Source: Roseovarius lutimaris | GTDB lineage: Bacteria; Pseudomonadota; Alphaproteobacteria; Rhodobacterales; Rhodobacteraceae | Direction: 5' to 3' | DNA: 64,000 nucleotides | NCBI RefSeq assembly: GCF_900115165.1 | Contig: NZ_FOVP01000017.1 | Location: 1 to 64,000 of the forward strand | In this document: piece after piece, positions 27,389 to 35,815 of the stretch | Numbering within the stretch: the stretch's first letter is position 1 | Layout: each line of letters opens with the position of its first letter | Translations under genes and position numbers: made by a program | The notes under the pieces: generated by a model | What the model saw: only the letters and a program-made list of their open reading frames with translations | Database searches by the model: none | Told to the model about the DNA's origin: nothing

Positions 27389-28276
27389 TCACGGTTGACC
27401 TTGGGCAATCTGTTTCAAAGCTCGAATTTCGGCCTTGGCGCGGATTTCTGCCTGTAGATCGCCTCGGGCGTATTGCCATAGGCAATACGCCAGCATGCGC
27501 CAATGATACCATGGCGCAATATTAGCATACCTTTTCAAGGTATTGGCGTCTCCATAGGCGGTCAAAAAAACCTGCTTTTCAGCCAGTGAAAGGGCCGTGC
27601 CGCGATAGGCCAACTGCATCGCCGGGGACAAAAAAATCGCAATATCCTCGCAGGGATCGCCCACCGCCGGGCATTGCCAGTCGATCAGCCGCAAATCTCG
27701 ACCCTCGCCGATGATATTTCCCGGCACTGGGTCACCATGTAACAAACAGGTCGCACCGGAGGGCGGGACTTCGGTCTCTGGCAGGAGATCGCGTGCCCGA
27801 CCGGCCTCGGATGGTGGGCACATTCGGAGAATCATTTCGCCCTGACGGTGCAAGGCAAGGCTGCCATCGGGGGCGGTCCGCAATCCCTCTGGTGCATCGA
27901 CATGGTGTAGCCGTTTCATAAGCTTTGCCGCCTGTGCCGGGTCGCTTCGCCAGGTTCGGCCCCGCAGGTGTTCATAGATCACGCATTGGCCAAGCGGTGT
28001 GGCAAAGTGATCAACAAGTTTTGGCGCAAGGGTATGGCCCTCAAGGTGACGCAAGGCCTGAATTTCGCTCGTCGGATTATTGGGGAAAAGTGGGTTGCGG
28101 GTGTCTTGCGCATAGAGCTTTACAACGATTTGGCGGGACCCGTCCGTCACGCGCCAGGTTTGGTTGGTACGCCCGCCATCAAGCGCGACCCACAAGGCCT
28201 TGACGGTGCTCAACCCGCGTGCCGTGACCAAGTCGGCCAGAGTATCACGCGCGCAATCTGAAAGGGTGGCTTGCAT
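27389..28276 (-). CDS. Aminoglycoside/choline-kinase-like phosphotransferase
   Basis: 295 residues of the APH/ChoK kinase-like fold. GRTNQTWRV is the nucleotide loop, IVVKLY holds the ATP-binding Lys, LLHGDPVPGNII is the catalytic loop (HGD...N) and LIDWQ replaces the DFG-like motif. These kinases phosphorylate small hydroxyl compounds such as choline, thiamine or sugars, or aminoglycosides; no clue picks one. It stands alone on the minus strand, upstream of flgD by transcription direction only in the sense that flgD starts 76 bases further right. Confidence 0.83.
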   Translation of the reverse strand: MQATLSDCARDTLADLVTARGLSTVKALWVALDGGRTNQTWRVTDGSRQIVVKLYAQDTRNPLFPNNPTSEIQALRHLEGHTLAPKLVDHFATPLGQCVIYEHLRGRTWRSDPAQAAKLMKRLHHVDAPEGLRTAPDGSLALHRQGEMILRMCPPSEAGRARDLLPETEVPPSGATCLLHGDPVPGNIIGEGRDLRLIDWQCPAVGDPCEDIAIFLSPAMQLAYRGTALSLAEKQVFLTAYGDANTLKRYANIAPWYHWRMLAYCLWQYARGDLQAEIRAKAEIRALKQIAQGQP

Positions 28277-28351
28277 ATTGCCATATCCTGCTGGCTCGGG
28301 CCGAAGATTGCCAGACGCTATGCGCTCCGGCCCTGGCAGGCAAGCCAGAGA

Positions 28352-29035
28352 TCAGCTCTCGGACGGTCGAAGGCCAAGCACCTGCGAGGCGGCGATGGTC
28401 TGGCCGCTTGCCATCACAAGGTTGATTTCGCCGCCGTCAAGCCGGGCCTCGGTAATGCGCCCGCTCACCTGAGCGTCGTGTTGCGCAATGGTTTCACTCT
28501 GTGACATCGAGTGGACCGAGATATTATAATTGCCGTCACGCAGCGGGATGCCCGCCGAATCAAGGCCAGACCATTCAACCCGTCCGCTTTGCGCCGGGAT
28601 GTCCAGACGCTGGACGATGACCCCTTGAGCGTCGCTTACCACCAGTTCGGCGGCGTCTGCCGCCGGGTCAACCTCGGCGGTCAGGGTGACGGGATCGCCC
28701 TTGAAGCTGACAGGTCCAGCGGCACGCGCCTCCATCCCGATCCAACCTGAAAGCTGCCCCATGCCAAGCGTGTCCAGACGTGCGCCAAGGCCGCTGAGAA
28801 TATCATTGGTCTGCACCTGTTGTTCCACCGTCGAAAATGTGGCCAGTTGTACCGCGAAATCCGCCGATTCAACCGGGTTGAGCGGATCCTGATTGCGCAT
28901 TTGGGTGGTGAGCATTTTCAGGAAGGTTTCGAAATCCGAGTTGAGCGCGCCGCCGCTTTGGCTGTTGCTGGCCGCATTGGCTGCGGTGTTTGTTGTACCT
29001 GTTGCGGCGGGTTGAGTGGCAGAGGTGACATCCAT
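28352..29035 (-). CDS. flgD: Flagellar hook cap / basal-body rod modification protein
   Basis: 227 residues. FlgD caps the growing hook. NSDFETFLKMLTTQMRNQDPLNPVESADFAVQLATFSTVEQQ is the conserved N-terminal signature (written here in parts: NSDFETFLKMLTTQM, RNQDPLNP, FAVQLATFSTVEQQ), and the C-terminal half carries the FlgD Ig/tudor-like domain around VTLTAEVDPAADAAELVVSD. It follows fliK by 12 bases in the fliK-flgD operon. Confidence 0.94.
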   Translation of the reverse strand: MDVTSATQPAATGTTNTAANAASNSQSGGALNSDFETFLKMLTTQMRNQDPLNPVESADFAVQLATFSTVEQQVQTNDILSGLGARLDTLGMGQLSGWIGMEARAAGPVSFKGDPVTLTAEVDPAADAAELVVSDAQGVIVQRLDIPAQSGRVEWSGLDSAGIPLRDGNYNISVHSMSQSETIAQHDAQVSGRITEARLDGGEINLVMASGQTIAASQVLGLRPSES

Positions 29036-29047
29036 GCGGAGCCCTTT

Positions 29048-30322
29048 CTATAGTCTGATATCAAGACGATCCGAGATCAGGATCGGGGTGTGGTTAAGGT
29101 CTGGTGTTGCGGTCATCGGGTCGTGTTGGCCAGAGCCGCCGGAGGAAGAAAAACCGGCCTCGCCGTCGTTTTGCCCGGTTTGGCCTGAATGCCCGCCGCC
29201 AAAGGAAAACTGCGCTTTTCCATAACCGATGCTCAGGAATTCCTGCGCGAGCATATCAATATGGCGGCGCATCAGATCGAGGGTTTCGGGTCGTTCGGCA
29301 ATCACCGTGACGCTCATCACCCCATCAGTCGAGGACAGGCTAAGACGCACGCGCCCAAGTTCCGCCGGGTTCAGGACAATGTCGACCGGGCGATCGGTCC
29401 CGCCCCGCTGTGCCGATGCGGCGATTTGCATTGCGATGTGCTGTGGCAGGTCGGTGCGTTGTAAGAGTGCCGGAGGTGGGACTGTCTGGGCGGCAGTGGT
29501 TCCCCCGGTCGCGCGTGACTCAAAAACAAGCGGTTGATCATCGAGGGCAGAGGCGTCTATCTCGGTGATCAGCCGCTTGGAAAGATGCAATGGATCAACA
29601 GGTTGCCGGGCCACAACCGGTGGAGCCTGCGGAGCGGTGGTAGCGGAGCTAGTCGGTGCGTTCGTTGCGGTCTGTCGTTCGGCTTTGGCCGTCTCGCCGG
29701 GTATGTTTTCAACAGCATCTTCCGCGGACGCAACCCCGTTCCCATGCGGAGTGACGGGGCCGACAGCGACGGTTCGAGGTTTCTGTTGACCTGGCGGCAA
29801 GCCTTCCTTTGTGGCCATCTGGGCGGCCCTGACCACCGTGTTGACAGCAGGGGCTATCACGTGGTCCGTATTCGCGGCCCTGCCGTTTTCCGCTTCGGGA
29901 TTGGACGCCATGGAAAGAGGCAACGCTTGTTGGGCGGCCATCACGTCTGTACCAGTATCAGCCGCGTTGATCTGGGCCTGTTGGTTTGGTTCGATTTGCA
30001 AGTCTGGGTCAAGCTGATCACTCGTGTCTTCAACAAACGGGTCGGTCGCAACGCCGTACTCAGTTTCGGCCTCACCGTCCGGATACACAGTCGCCTCCAT
30101 CCCTGCATCATCCTTCGTGGTTTCGGGCTCGGCAGTTCTGTTGGCGTCCTGCGCCTTTGGTGTCTGAGCGATACTTTTGGTGACGTTACCCTCTTGAAAG
30201 AGTGTGCCAAACGCATCTTTCATCGCGTCCTGGGTGGCGCGATCCTTTTCTGCGCCGCGACCGGGGGTTGGCGTGGGGGGCGGGCCTTGGAGGGGGCCAT
30301 TGGCAATGAGTGGTATCAGCAT
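29048..30322 (-). CDS. fliK: Flagellar hook-length control protein
   Basis: 424 residues. The long N-terminal part is low-complexity, rich in Ala, Thr, Glu and Gln, as usual for FliK. The C-terminal Flg_hook domain is at about 310-405: VDIVLNPAELGRVRLSLS is the core signature. It measures hook length and switches export specificity. The ATG at 30322 has a GGAG ribosome site; the frame extends upstream to 30361. It heads the fliK-flgD operon and is divergent from flgJ. Confidence 0.88.
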   Translation of the reverse strand: MLIPLIANGPLQGPPPTPTPGRGAEKDRATQDAMKDAFGTLFQEGNVTKSIAQTPKAQDANRTAEPETTKDDAGMEATVYPDGEAETEYGVATDPFVEDTSDQLDPDLQIEPNQQAQINAADTGTDVMAAQQALPLSMASNPEAENGRAANTDHVIAPAVNTVVRAAQMATKEGLPPGQQKPRTVAVGPVTPHGNGVASAEDAVENIPGETAKAERQTATNAPTSSATTAPQAPPVVARQPVDPLHLSKRLITEIDASALDDQPLVFESRATGGTTAAQTVPPPALLQRTDLPQHIAMQIAASAQRGGTDRPVDIVLNPAELGRVRLSLSSTDGVMSVTVIAERPETLDLMRRHIDMLAQEFLSIGYGKAQFSFGGGHSGQTGQNDGEAGFSSSGGSGQHDPMTATPDLNHTPILISDRLDIRL

Positions 30323-30373
30323 AGTGATGCTCCGGGATTTCTTCCGCGTTGTGTCGAGCATGTCAAAAGCTGG

Positions 30374-30388
30374 TTACTGCTTCTTTAC
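30374..30388. promoter_or_regulatory. Weak CtrA-type box between fliK and flgJ
   Basis: TTAC-N7-TTAC, 6 of 8 matches to TTAA-N7-TTAA, about 50 bases from both divergent start codons. The minus strand also has TCCGATAA at 30401-30408, close to a sigma-28 -10 box, but without a matching -35. Confidence 0.35.
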
Positions 30389-30436
30389 CGCTTTGGGGTC
30401 TTATCGGATTTAGTTTGAGCAATTCGAGGTAATCCC

Positions 30437-30724
30437 GTGACAGATTCTTTACCAATCCCCCCAACCGCCCACGTGGCGAAACCACCCGTTCAGAGCACGC
30501 CAATGCGAGACGCCGCAGAACGGCTGGAAGCCAGTTTTCTGGCGGAAATGCTTAAATCAGCGGGGTTTGGCGAGCAGGAAAATTCCTTTAGCGGCAGCAC
30601 CGGCGAGGATCAGTTTGCCTCGTTTCATCGTGAGGCGCTTGCCCTGCAAATGGTGCGCAATGGCGGTCTCGGACTTGCCGAAATTTTTTATCAATCCCTG
30701 ATGGAGAAGACCAATGACGCATGA
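30437..30724 (+). CDS. flgJ: FlgJ-like rod-binding protein without muramidase domain
   Basis: 95 residues. Only the rod-binding domain of FlgJ is present: AAERLEASFLAEMLKSAGF, FHREALALQMVRNGGLGLAE. The peptidoglycan-cleaving half of enterobacterial FlgJ is missing; a separate lytic transglycosylase (44368-45180) probably replaces it, as Rhodobacter SltF does. GTG start with a GAGGT ribosome site. It overlaps the next gene by 11 bases. Confidence 0.87.
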   Translation: MTDSLPIPPTAHVAKPPVQSTPMRDAAERLEASFLAEMLKSAGFGEQENSFSGSTGEDQFASFHREALALQMVRNGGLGLAEIFYQSLMEKTNDA

Positions 30725-31073
30725 TGCGGAACAGCGAATCACGAATCGCCTCGATAGCCTTTTGGAGATCGAACGCGAGGCCCTGTTGAGGGGCGATCTA
30801 CAAGCAATAACGGCGCTTGTTGATGAAAAAGAGAGCCTAATTGATGCGCTCAATGCGATGACCGACAGCGTGCCGTCTGACCTCAAGGAACTGCAGGCCA
30901 AGGTCACGCGCAATCAGGCACTTCTGGACGGCGCCTTGCAGGGTATACGCAATGTCTCGGCCCGCATGGCGGCGTTTCGGCGGATGCGCCGGTCGATGGA
31001 AACCTACGATGAGTTTGGCCACAAACAGACGATTCTCGGCGAGGTCGAGCGCAAGGTTGAAAAGCGGGCATGA
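30714..31073 (+). CDS. FlgN-like flagellar export chaperone
   Basis: 119 residues, almost wholly helical coiled coil (LLEIEREALLRGDLQAITALVDEKESLIDAL in two parts: LLEIEREALLRGDL, ALVDEKESLIDAL). FlgN-type chaperones escort the hook-filament junction proteins FlgK and FlgL to the export gate. Identification rests on size, coiled-coil pattern and its place behind flgJ. Confidence 0.68.
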   Translation: MTHDAEQRITNRLDSLLEIEREALLRGDLQAITALVDEKESLIDALNAMTDSVPSDLKELQAKVTRNQALLDGALQGIRNVSARMAAFRRMRRSMETYDEFGHKQTILGEVERKVEKRA

Positions 31074-31085
31074 TCCGCTTTTGAT

Positions 31086-31111
31086 TAAAAAGCCGGATTT
31101 ATAGACGATGG
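31086..31111 (+). promoter_or_regulatory. Possible sigma-28 type promoter of flagellin
   Basis: TAAA (31086-31089), 14-base spacer, GACGATGG (31104-31111), compared with the consensus TAAA-N15-GCCGATAA. No CtrA-type box is seen in this leader. It would give a 5' leader of about 170 bases. Confidence 0.3.
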
Positions 31112-31222
31112 GTTTTAGCGTTCCGTTAGGGGTTTCAGGACCATCCTGAGCGTGCATCCGAAAACGGGTGGCGCAGCCCGGAAACTTACCGCTGGCTGCA
31201 TATGTCAGAACGACAGCTTAGG

Positions 31223-31268
31223 CCGCTTCCACGATGGGAGCGGGACATGAAACTGGCGGAAACCGCCA
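31223..31268 (+). promoter_or_regulatory. Tandem hairpins in the flagellin mRNA leader
   Basis: First stem CCGCTTCC / GGGAGCGG (31223-31243, one G-U pair, 5-base loop); second stem TGGCGG / CCGCCA with an AAA loop (31254-31268), ending 18 bases before the start codon, just upstream of the ribosome site. FlbT, encoded two genes downstream, is known in Caulobacter to act on the flagellin 5' leader, so these stems are candidate targets. Confidence 0.5.
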
Positions 31269-31286
31269 ATCTATAAGGAAAATGCT

Positions 31287-32132
31287 ATGTCCAGCATTCT
31301 GACAAACAGCAGCGCCATGGTGGCCTTGCAAACTCTGAAAACGGTCAATTCGGACCTTGCCAAGACCACGGATGCAATCTCAACCGGTAAGGAGATTGCG
31401 ACCGCCAAGGACGGTGCGGCCATCTTTGCAATCTCGAAAGTGATGGAAACTGACGTAAGCGGTTTCAAGGCGATCTCAGACAGCCTAAATCTGGGCGAAG
31501 CCACTGTTGCGGTGGCCTCGGCCGGCGCTGAACAGGTCGTCGACATTCTTCAGGACATCAAAACCCTGATCGTTTCCGCCACCAGCGAAAACGTCGACCA
31601 TGGCACGATTCAGAACGAAATCGCTGAAAAGAGCGCGCAAGTCGCCTCGATCGTCGGCGCGGCACAATTCAACGGCGCAAACCTGTTGGCGGCAGACGTT
31701 GACGGTAACGGCGGCAACAGTCTTACAGTATTGTCATCGCTTGACCGGGTTGGCACTGCCGCGCCAACGGCGGTTAACATAAACGTTGGCACTGTCAATT
31801 TTGAGGATAACGTTGATTTGGTCGCGGATCTAACCGCGATCACTGACACGGCCACTGCCGCAACGGCATTGGGTGAGATCGAGACTTTCCTGCAAACGGC
31901 AATTGACGGGGCAGCCGCTCTGGGTGCATCCGCCAACCGTATCGAAGGCCAGAATGAATTTGTGTCAAAACTGACAGACGCAATGACATTGGGTATCGGT
32001 GCACTGGTTGACGCGGATCTTGAACAGGCCTCGGCACGTCTGCAAGCGTTGCAGGTGCAGCAGCAGCTGGCAACACAGTCGCTGACCATCGCCAACCAGG
32101 CGCCGCAGGCGATCCTGTCGCTGTTCAGGTAA
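31287..32132 (+). CDS. fliC: Flagellin
   Basis: 281 residues, short, as is common in alphaproteobacteria. Conserved N-terminal D0/D1 (SSILTNSSAMVALQTLKTVN, ISTGKEIATAKDGAAIFAIS) and C-terminal D1/D0 (DLEQASARLQALQVQQQLATQSL... ending ILSLFR) flank a small variable centre. It is the filament protein. Own promoter region with structured leader; a strong hairpin follows, then flaF and flbT. Confidence 0.96.
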   Translation: MSSILTNSSAMVALQTLKTVNSDLAKTTDAISTGKEIATAKDGAAIFAISKVMETDVSGFKAISDSLNLGEATVAVASAGAEQVVDILQDIKTLIVSATSENVDHGTIQNEIAEKSAQVASIVGAAQFNGANLLAADVDGNGGNSLTVLSSLDRVGTAAPTAVNINVGTVNFEDNVDLVADLTAITDTATAATALGEIETFLQTAIDGAAALGASANRIEGQNEFVSKLTDAMTLGIGALVDADLEQASARLQALQVQQQLATQSLTIANQAPQAILSLFR

Positions 32133-32138
32133 ATAGAA

Positions 32139-32165
32139 TCAGGGGCGCTCGAACGGCGCCCCTGA
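32139..32165 (+). terminator. Hairpin between flagellin and flaF
   Basis: TCAGGGGCGC / GCGCCCCTGA, perfect 10-bp stem, 7-base loop, 6 bases after the flagellin stop. No long T-run, so probably partial termination plus protection of the flagellin message. Confidence 0.65.
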
Positions 32166-32204
32166 CCTCTGCTTTGCAAGAAATTTTACCTGAAAGGACA
32201 TGAC

Positions 32205-32582
32205 GTGAACGCAATGCTCAGGGCGCAGAATGGTTATCTCGACGGGGCGCATCCGATACGCACTGACCGCGACAATGAATACAGCGCCTTTGCCCGGATT
32301 ACTCATAGGATGAAATCCGCTTCAGCGCGGGGCAAAGATGGGTTTAGCGATCTGGTTGAGGCCGTGTACCACAATCGTAGACTGTGGACAATTTTGGCAA
32401 CCGATCTTGCCGACGCGAATAACGGTCTACCAAAAGACCTGAGGGCGCGGCTTCTCTATCTTGCGAAATTCACCCGCCATCACAGCAGTCAGGTTCTGGC
32501 GGGGCGTGCCTCGGTTGAGGCGCTGGTTGAAGTCAATTCGATAGTCATGGGCGGTCTGCGCGACAGAAAGGTGCAGTCATGA
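32205..32582 (+). CDS. flaF: Flagellin biosynthesis regulator FlaF
   Basis: 125 residues, all alpha. Conserved AQNGYLDGAHPIRTDRDNEY and AFARITHRMK at the N-terminus, and WTILATDLADANNGLPKDLR in the middle. FlaF is needed for flagellin translation/secretion and works with FlbT in alphaproteobacteria. GTG start with an AAAGGA site. It overlaps flbT by 4 bases. Confidence 0.92.
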   Translation: MNAMLRAQNGYLDGAHPIRTDRDNEYSAFARITHRMKSASARGKDGFSDLVEAVYHNRRLWTILATDLADANNGLPKDLRARLLYLAKFTRHHSSQVLAGRASVEALVEVNSIVMGGLRDRKVQS

Positions 32583-32983
32583 GCGGGTTGGTTTTGAAGC
32601 TGAACCCCAAGGAACGGGTGCTGATCAATGGTGCGGTCATTGAGAATGGTGACCGGCGGTCGCGTCTGTCGATCATGACGCCGAATGCCAATATCCTGCG
32701 GCTGCGCGACGCCATCCATCCCGAAGAGGCGACCACGCCGGTGCGCCGGGTGTGCTACGCGGCTCAACTTGTTCTGACTGGCGATAGCGCCCCGGAAGAG
32801 GCGCGCCTGCAATTGTTGCGCCGCATCGAAGAGCTAAGCCAGGTGTTGCGTGATCCCGATAGCCGGGCCCATCTGGCCCGCGCGACAAAGGCGCTTTTGT
32901 CGGATGAGCATTACCAGTGCCTGAAGGCGCTGCGTGCCCTTTTGCCGCGCGAGGACCGCCTTTTGGCGCATCGCGCGTCATGA
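32579..32983 (+). CDS. flbT: Flagellin mRNA regulator FlbT
   Basis: 134 residues. LVLKLNPKERVLINGAVIEN is the family start, followed by NILRLRDAI. FlbT binds flagellin mRNA leaders and couples filament synthesis to hook assembly. It is coupled to flaF in front (ATGA) and to the DUF1217 gene behind (ATGA). Confidence 0.93.
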   Translation: MSGLVLKLNPKERVLINGAVIENGDRRSRLSIMTPNANILRLRDAIHPEEATTPVRRVCYAAQLVLTGDSAPEEARLQLLRRIEELSQVLRDPDSRAHLARATKALLSDEHYQCLKALRALLPREDRLLAHRAS

Positions 32984-33783
32984 TCTTTCAACCGGTCCTT
33001 CCGTTGGGCGGCCTTGCTGGCTGGTCCTTGTTGAACAGAACGCTGGACCGCCAGACAGATCTGTTCAACAAAGATCCGCTGATCGTACGGGATACTGAGT
33101 ATTTCGAGCAGAATATCAGCAAGGTACAAACGCCTGAGGACTTGGTTTCGGACCGACGTCTTCTGCGGGTGGCGCTTGGCGCATTCGGCTTGCAGGATGA
33201 TATCGACAACCGGGCCTTTATCCGTGAAATTCTGGAAGAGGGCACCGCTGATGATTCTGCCTTGGCCAATCGGCTGGCGGATGACCGTTACAAGCAGTTT
33301 GCCGATGCCTTTGCCTTTAAGGATCAGCCAATTCCGCGCACGCAATTGCCGACATTCGGGACTGAAATCACGGCGCAATTCCGCAACCGAGAGTTTGAGA
33401 CCGCAGTTGGGGAACAGGACGAATCGCTACGTTTGGCGTTGAATGCGAAACGAGAGTTGGGTGATATAGCATCGGGTGATTTTTCGGGTGACACAATTTG
33501 GTTTCAGATTATGGGAAATCCACCGTTAAGGCGGGTATTCGATGTGGCCCTTGGAATGCCTTCGACTTTTGCACAGCTTGACGTTGATCGCCAGCTCGAG
33601 GTTTTCAAATCACGCGCCTCCAGCCAGCTTGATATTTCTGATCCGTCCGAATTGGTTGATCCGGACGTGCAGGAGTGGTTGATCCAGCGATTCTTGCTGC
33701 GTGATCAGATAGACAGTTTTGCGGCTCAGTCGCCGGGATCCATTGCGCTGACCCTTTTGCAATCGGCGCCGCGTTTTTTCTAG
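32980..33783 (+). CDS. DUF1217-like flagellar-locus protein, role unknown
   Basis: 267 residues, mostly helical, no signal peptide and no membrane helix. Features such as FNKDPLIVRDTEYFEQNISK, LADDRYKQFADAFAF and the Phe-Ala-rich spacing fit the DUF1217 family found in alphaproteobacterial flagellar clusters. Its ATG overlaps the flbT stop by 4 bases, so it is translationally coupled to the flagellin regulators. A role in filament or export control is possible but not established. Confidence 0.72.
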   Translation: MIFQPVLPLGGLAGWSLLNRTLDRQTDLFNKDPLIVRDTEYFEQNISKVQTPEDLVSDRRLLRVALGAFGLQDDIDNRAFIREILEEGTADDSALANRLADDRYKQFADAFAFKDQPIPRTQLPTFGTEITAQFRNREFETAVGEQDESLRLALNAKRELGDIASGDFSGDTIWFQIMGNPPLRRVFDVALGMPSTFAQLDVDRQLEVFKSRASSQLDISDPSELVDPDVQEWLIQRFLLRDQIDSFAAQSPGSIALTLLQSAPRFF

Positions 33784-33924
33784 ATAAGCCGACTCTCGAA
33801 CCGCGACCTGCCAGTGGTCTTGCTCGCGTCATACAGATGTTGTCCCACTATGCTTTGCGCAAGACAAACAAAGGCCCTCGGTGCAGCAAGGGTGCACCAC
33901 TGACCATTCATTTTGCGTTTGTTC

Positions 33925-35328
33925 CTAACGCGGATGGCGGCGCGCGGGTTGGTTTGCGCCGTGCGTTTCTGTCCGACCGGTTGTTTGAACGGTGGTTGCC
34001 CGTCCTGTTCCGGCGCGCCGCAAGAGGACAGACAGGCGGGCAAAGCTGTTTTGCGCTGATACAGATTCTTCCTCGGCAAGAAAACCATCAAGATCCCCCC
34101 AGATCCTGATCGCCTGATCCAGTTCAGGGTCGCTTCCATCGGCGTAAAGCCCGGCTTTGACCATGGTTTCGGATCTTGCATAGCTGCCCAACAGACCGCG
34201 CGCGCGTTTGATAAGGGCGTTTTCCTCTGCGCTTGCCGCATGTGGCAGGCTTCGCGATACCGAACGTAACAGGTCGATCGCGGGATAGCGCCCGCGTTCG
34301 GCGATCTGTCGGTCAAGGACCACATGCCCGTCCAGAACCCCGCGCAGAATATCGGCGATCGGCTCTTCCATATCAGAGCCTGCAACGAGAACCGTCAACA
34401 GCGCGGTGATATCGCCAGACTCGGCTTCGCCGGGGCCGGCCCGTTCGCAAAGCGACATGATCATATGCGCGGTTGAGGCCGGAAATCCGCGCAGCGCGGG
34501 CATTTCCCCTGCGGCGGTGGCCACCTCGCGATGCGCCTCGGCAAAGCGGGTGATGGAATCGGCCAGAAACAGAACCTGTTGCCCCTGATCCCGGAAATAT
34601 TCTGCCACACTCATTGCCGCCCAGGCACAGCGCCGCCGAATCAGCGGTGATTGATCCGATGTTGCGGCAACGATCACCGCCCGGCTCATGCCCTCGGGGC
34701 CAAGCACGTTTTCAACAAACTCGCGCAATTCACGACCACGTTCGCCGATCAGGGCAATCACAACCACATCGGCCTGCATATTGCGCGCCATGTGACCCAA
34801 CAGCATGGATTTGCCAACGCCCGAGCCCGCAAAAAGGCCCACCCGCTGACCCCGCACAATCGGCAGCACCGTATTAAAGGCCGCCATCCCGGTTTCAAGG
34901 CGCGGACCAAGGGCGCGGCGGCGCGCAGGAGCGGGGGGATCGGCGCGTAGAGCGCGGGGCTCTGGGCCGCGCAAAAGCGGGCGCCCATCCAGCGGCTCAC
35001 CCAAGGGGTCAATAATGCGTCCGATCCAGCTTGCGGCGGGGGCAATTGTTGCGGCTTCAAGCAAAAGCACGCGGTCGCCTAGCGCCACGCCTTCGGGCGC
35101 CGAATCAGGTAAAATCAAAAGCGATGCGGTTTCAAGCTGAAGGACCTCACCGGTGAGAATGACGCCCGCACGCGTTTGGATGCGCACCCTGTCACCGAGC
35201 CGGGCTGCGCTGGAAAGGCCGCTAACACGCAGGGTATTGCCCTGTACGGCGGACACCCGCCCCATCGTGCGCACCGCCCGTAACGACGAGATTTCCGCAT
35301 GAAGGCTATCTAGATTATTTCTGATCAT
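33925..35328 (-). CDS. fliI: Flagellar type III export ATPase
   Basis: 467 residues, F1-beta-like. Walker A is GLFAGSGVGKSMLLGHM, Walker B region VLFLADSITRFAEAHREV, and GRIIDPLGEPLDGRPL lies in the beta domain. It energises export with FliH. The ATG at 35328 has GGAG 6 bases upstream; a TTG at 35340 is less likely. About 20 extra residues at the C-terminus (TTVQTTGRTETHGANQ) exceed the usual end. It is a single minus-strand gene, divergent from flgB and convergent to the DUF1217 gene. Confidence 0.95.
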   Translation of the reverse strand: MIRNNLDSLHAEISSLRAVRTMGRVSAVQGNTLRVSGLSSAARLGDRVRIQTRAGVILTGEVLQLETASLLILPDSAPEGVALGDRVLLLEAATIAPAASWIGRIIDPLGEPLDGRPLLRGPEPRALRADPPAPARRRALGPRLETGMAAFNTVLPIVRGQRVGLFAGSGVGKSMLLGHMARNMQADVVVIALIGERGRELREFVENVLGPEGMSRAVIVAATSDQSPLIRRRCAWAAMSVAEYFRDQGQQVLFLADSITRFAEAHREVATAAGEMPALRGFPASTAHMIMSLCERAGPGEAESGDITALLTVLVAGSDMEEPIADILRGVLDGHVVLDRQIAERGRYPAIDLLRSVSRSLPHAASAEENALIKRARGLLGSYARSETMVKAGLYADGSDPELDQAIRIWGDLDGFLAEEESVSAQNSFARLSVLLRRAGTGRATTVQTTGRTETHGANQPARRHPR

Positions 35329-35375
35329 CGGCCGCTCCAATCATTTCCTGAAAACAATTTCTAAAGGAATCAGGG

Positions 35376-35390
35376 TTAAGCCTTGGTTGA
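35376..35390. promoter_or_regulatory. CtrA-type box between fliI and flgB
   Basis: TTAA-N7-TTGA, 7 of 8 matches to the CtrA consensus TTAA-N7-TTAA, 24 bases before the flgB ATG and 48 bases before that of fliI. Confidence 0.5.
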
Positions 35391-35413
35391 GGTTAATCGA
35401 GGGAGAAGCCCCG

Positions 35414-35803
35414 ATGTTTGAAAAACTTGAAATCTTTCGTATGGCACAGGCAATGGCGGTGCATGCTGGCGCACGCCAGTCGCTTGTGGCCCAGAACATG
35501 GCGAATGCGGATACACCCGGCTATGCGGCGCGCGACATAAAGCCGTTTCAGACCCTTTATGAGGGCAATGAGGCCTCTTATGCGCCACGCGCCACCCGTG
35601 CGGGTCACCTGTTTGGTGACATGGGCGGGCGCGCCTTTGATCCGATAGTGGATGTGAATACCGTTGCTGATCCCAATGGCAATTCGGTGTCGTTGGAAAC
35701 AGAGATGCTCAAGGCGGTTGATGTCAAACGCCAGCATGACCGTGCCCTTGCAATCTATAAATCTTCGTTGGGCGTTCTTCGCTCGGCGCTTGGCCGTCGA
35801 TAG
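35414..35803 (+). CDS. flgB: Flagellar proximal rod protein FlgB
   Basis: 129 residues. Rod protein signature QSLVAQNMANADTPGYAARDIKPF near the N-terminus (seen as LVAQNMANADTPGYAA) and a helical C-terminus. First gene of the flgBC-fliEQ-flgFGAH-fliL operon. The ATG at 35414 follows a GGGAGAAG ribosome site. Confidence 0.93.
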   Translation: MFEKLEIFRMAQAMAVHAGARQSLVAQNMANADTPGYAARDIKPFQTLYEGNEASYAPRATRAGHLFGDMGGRAFDPIVDVNTVADPNGNSVSLETEMLKAVDVKRQHDRALAIYKSSLGVLRSALGRR

Positions 35804-35815
35804 AGGAGCCATAAC

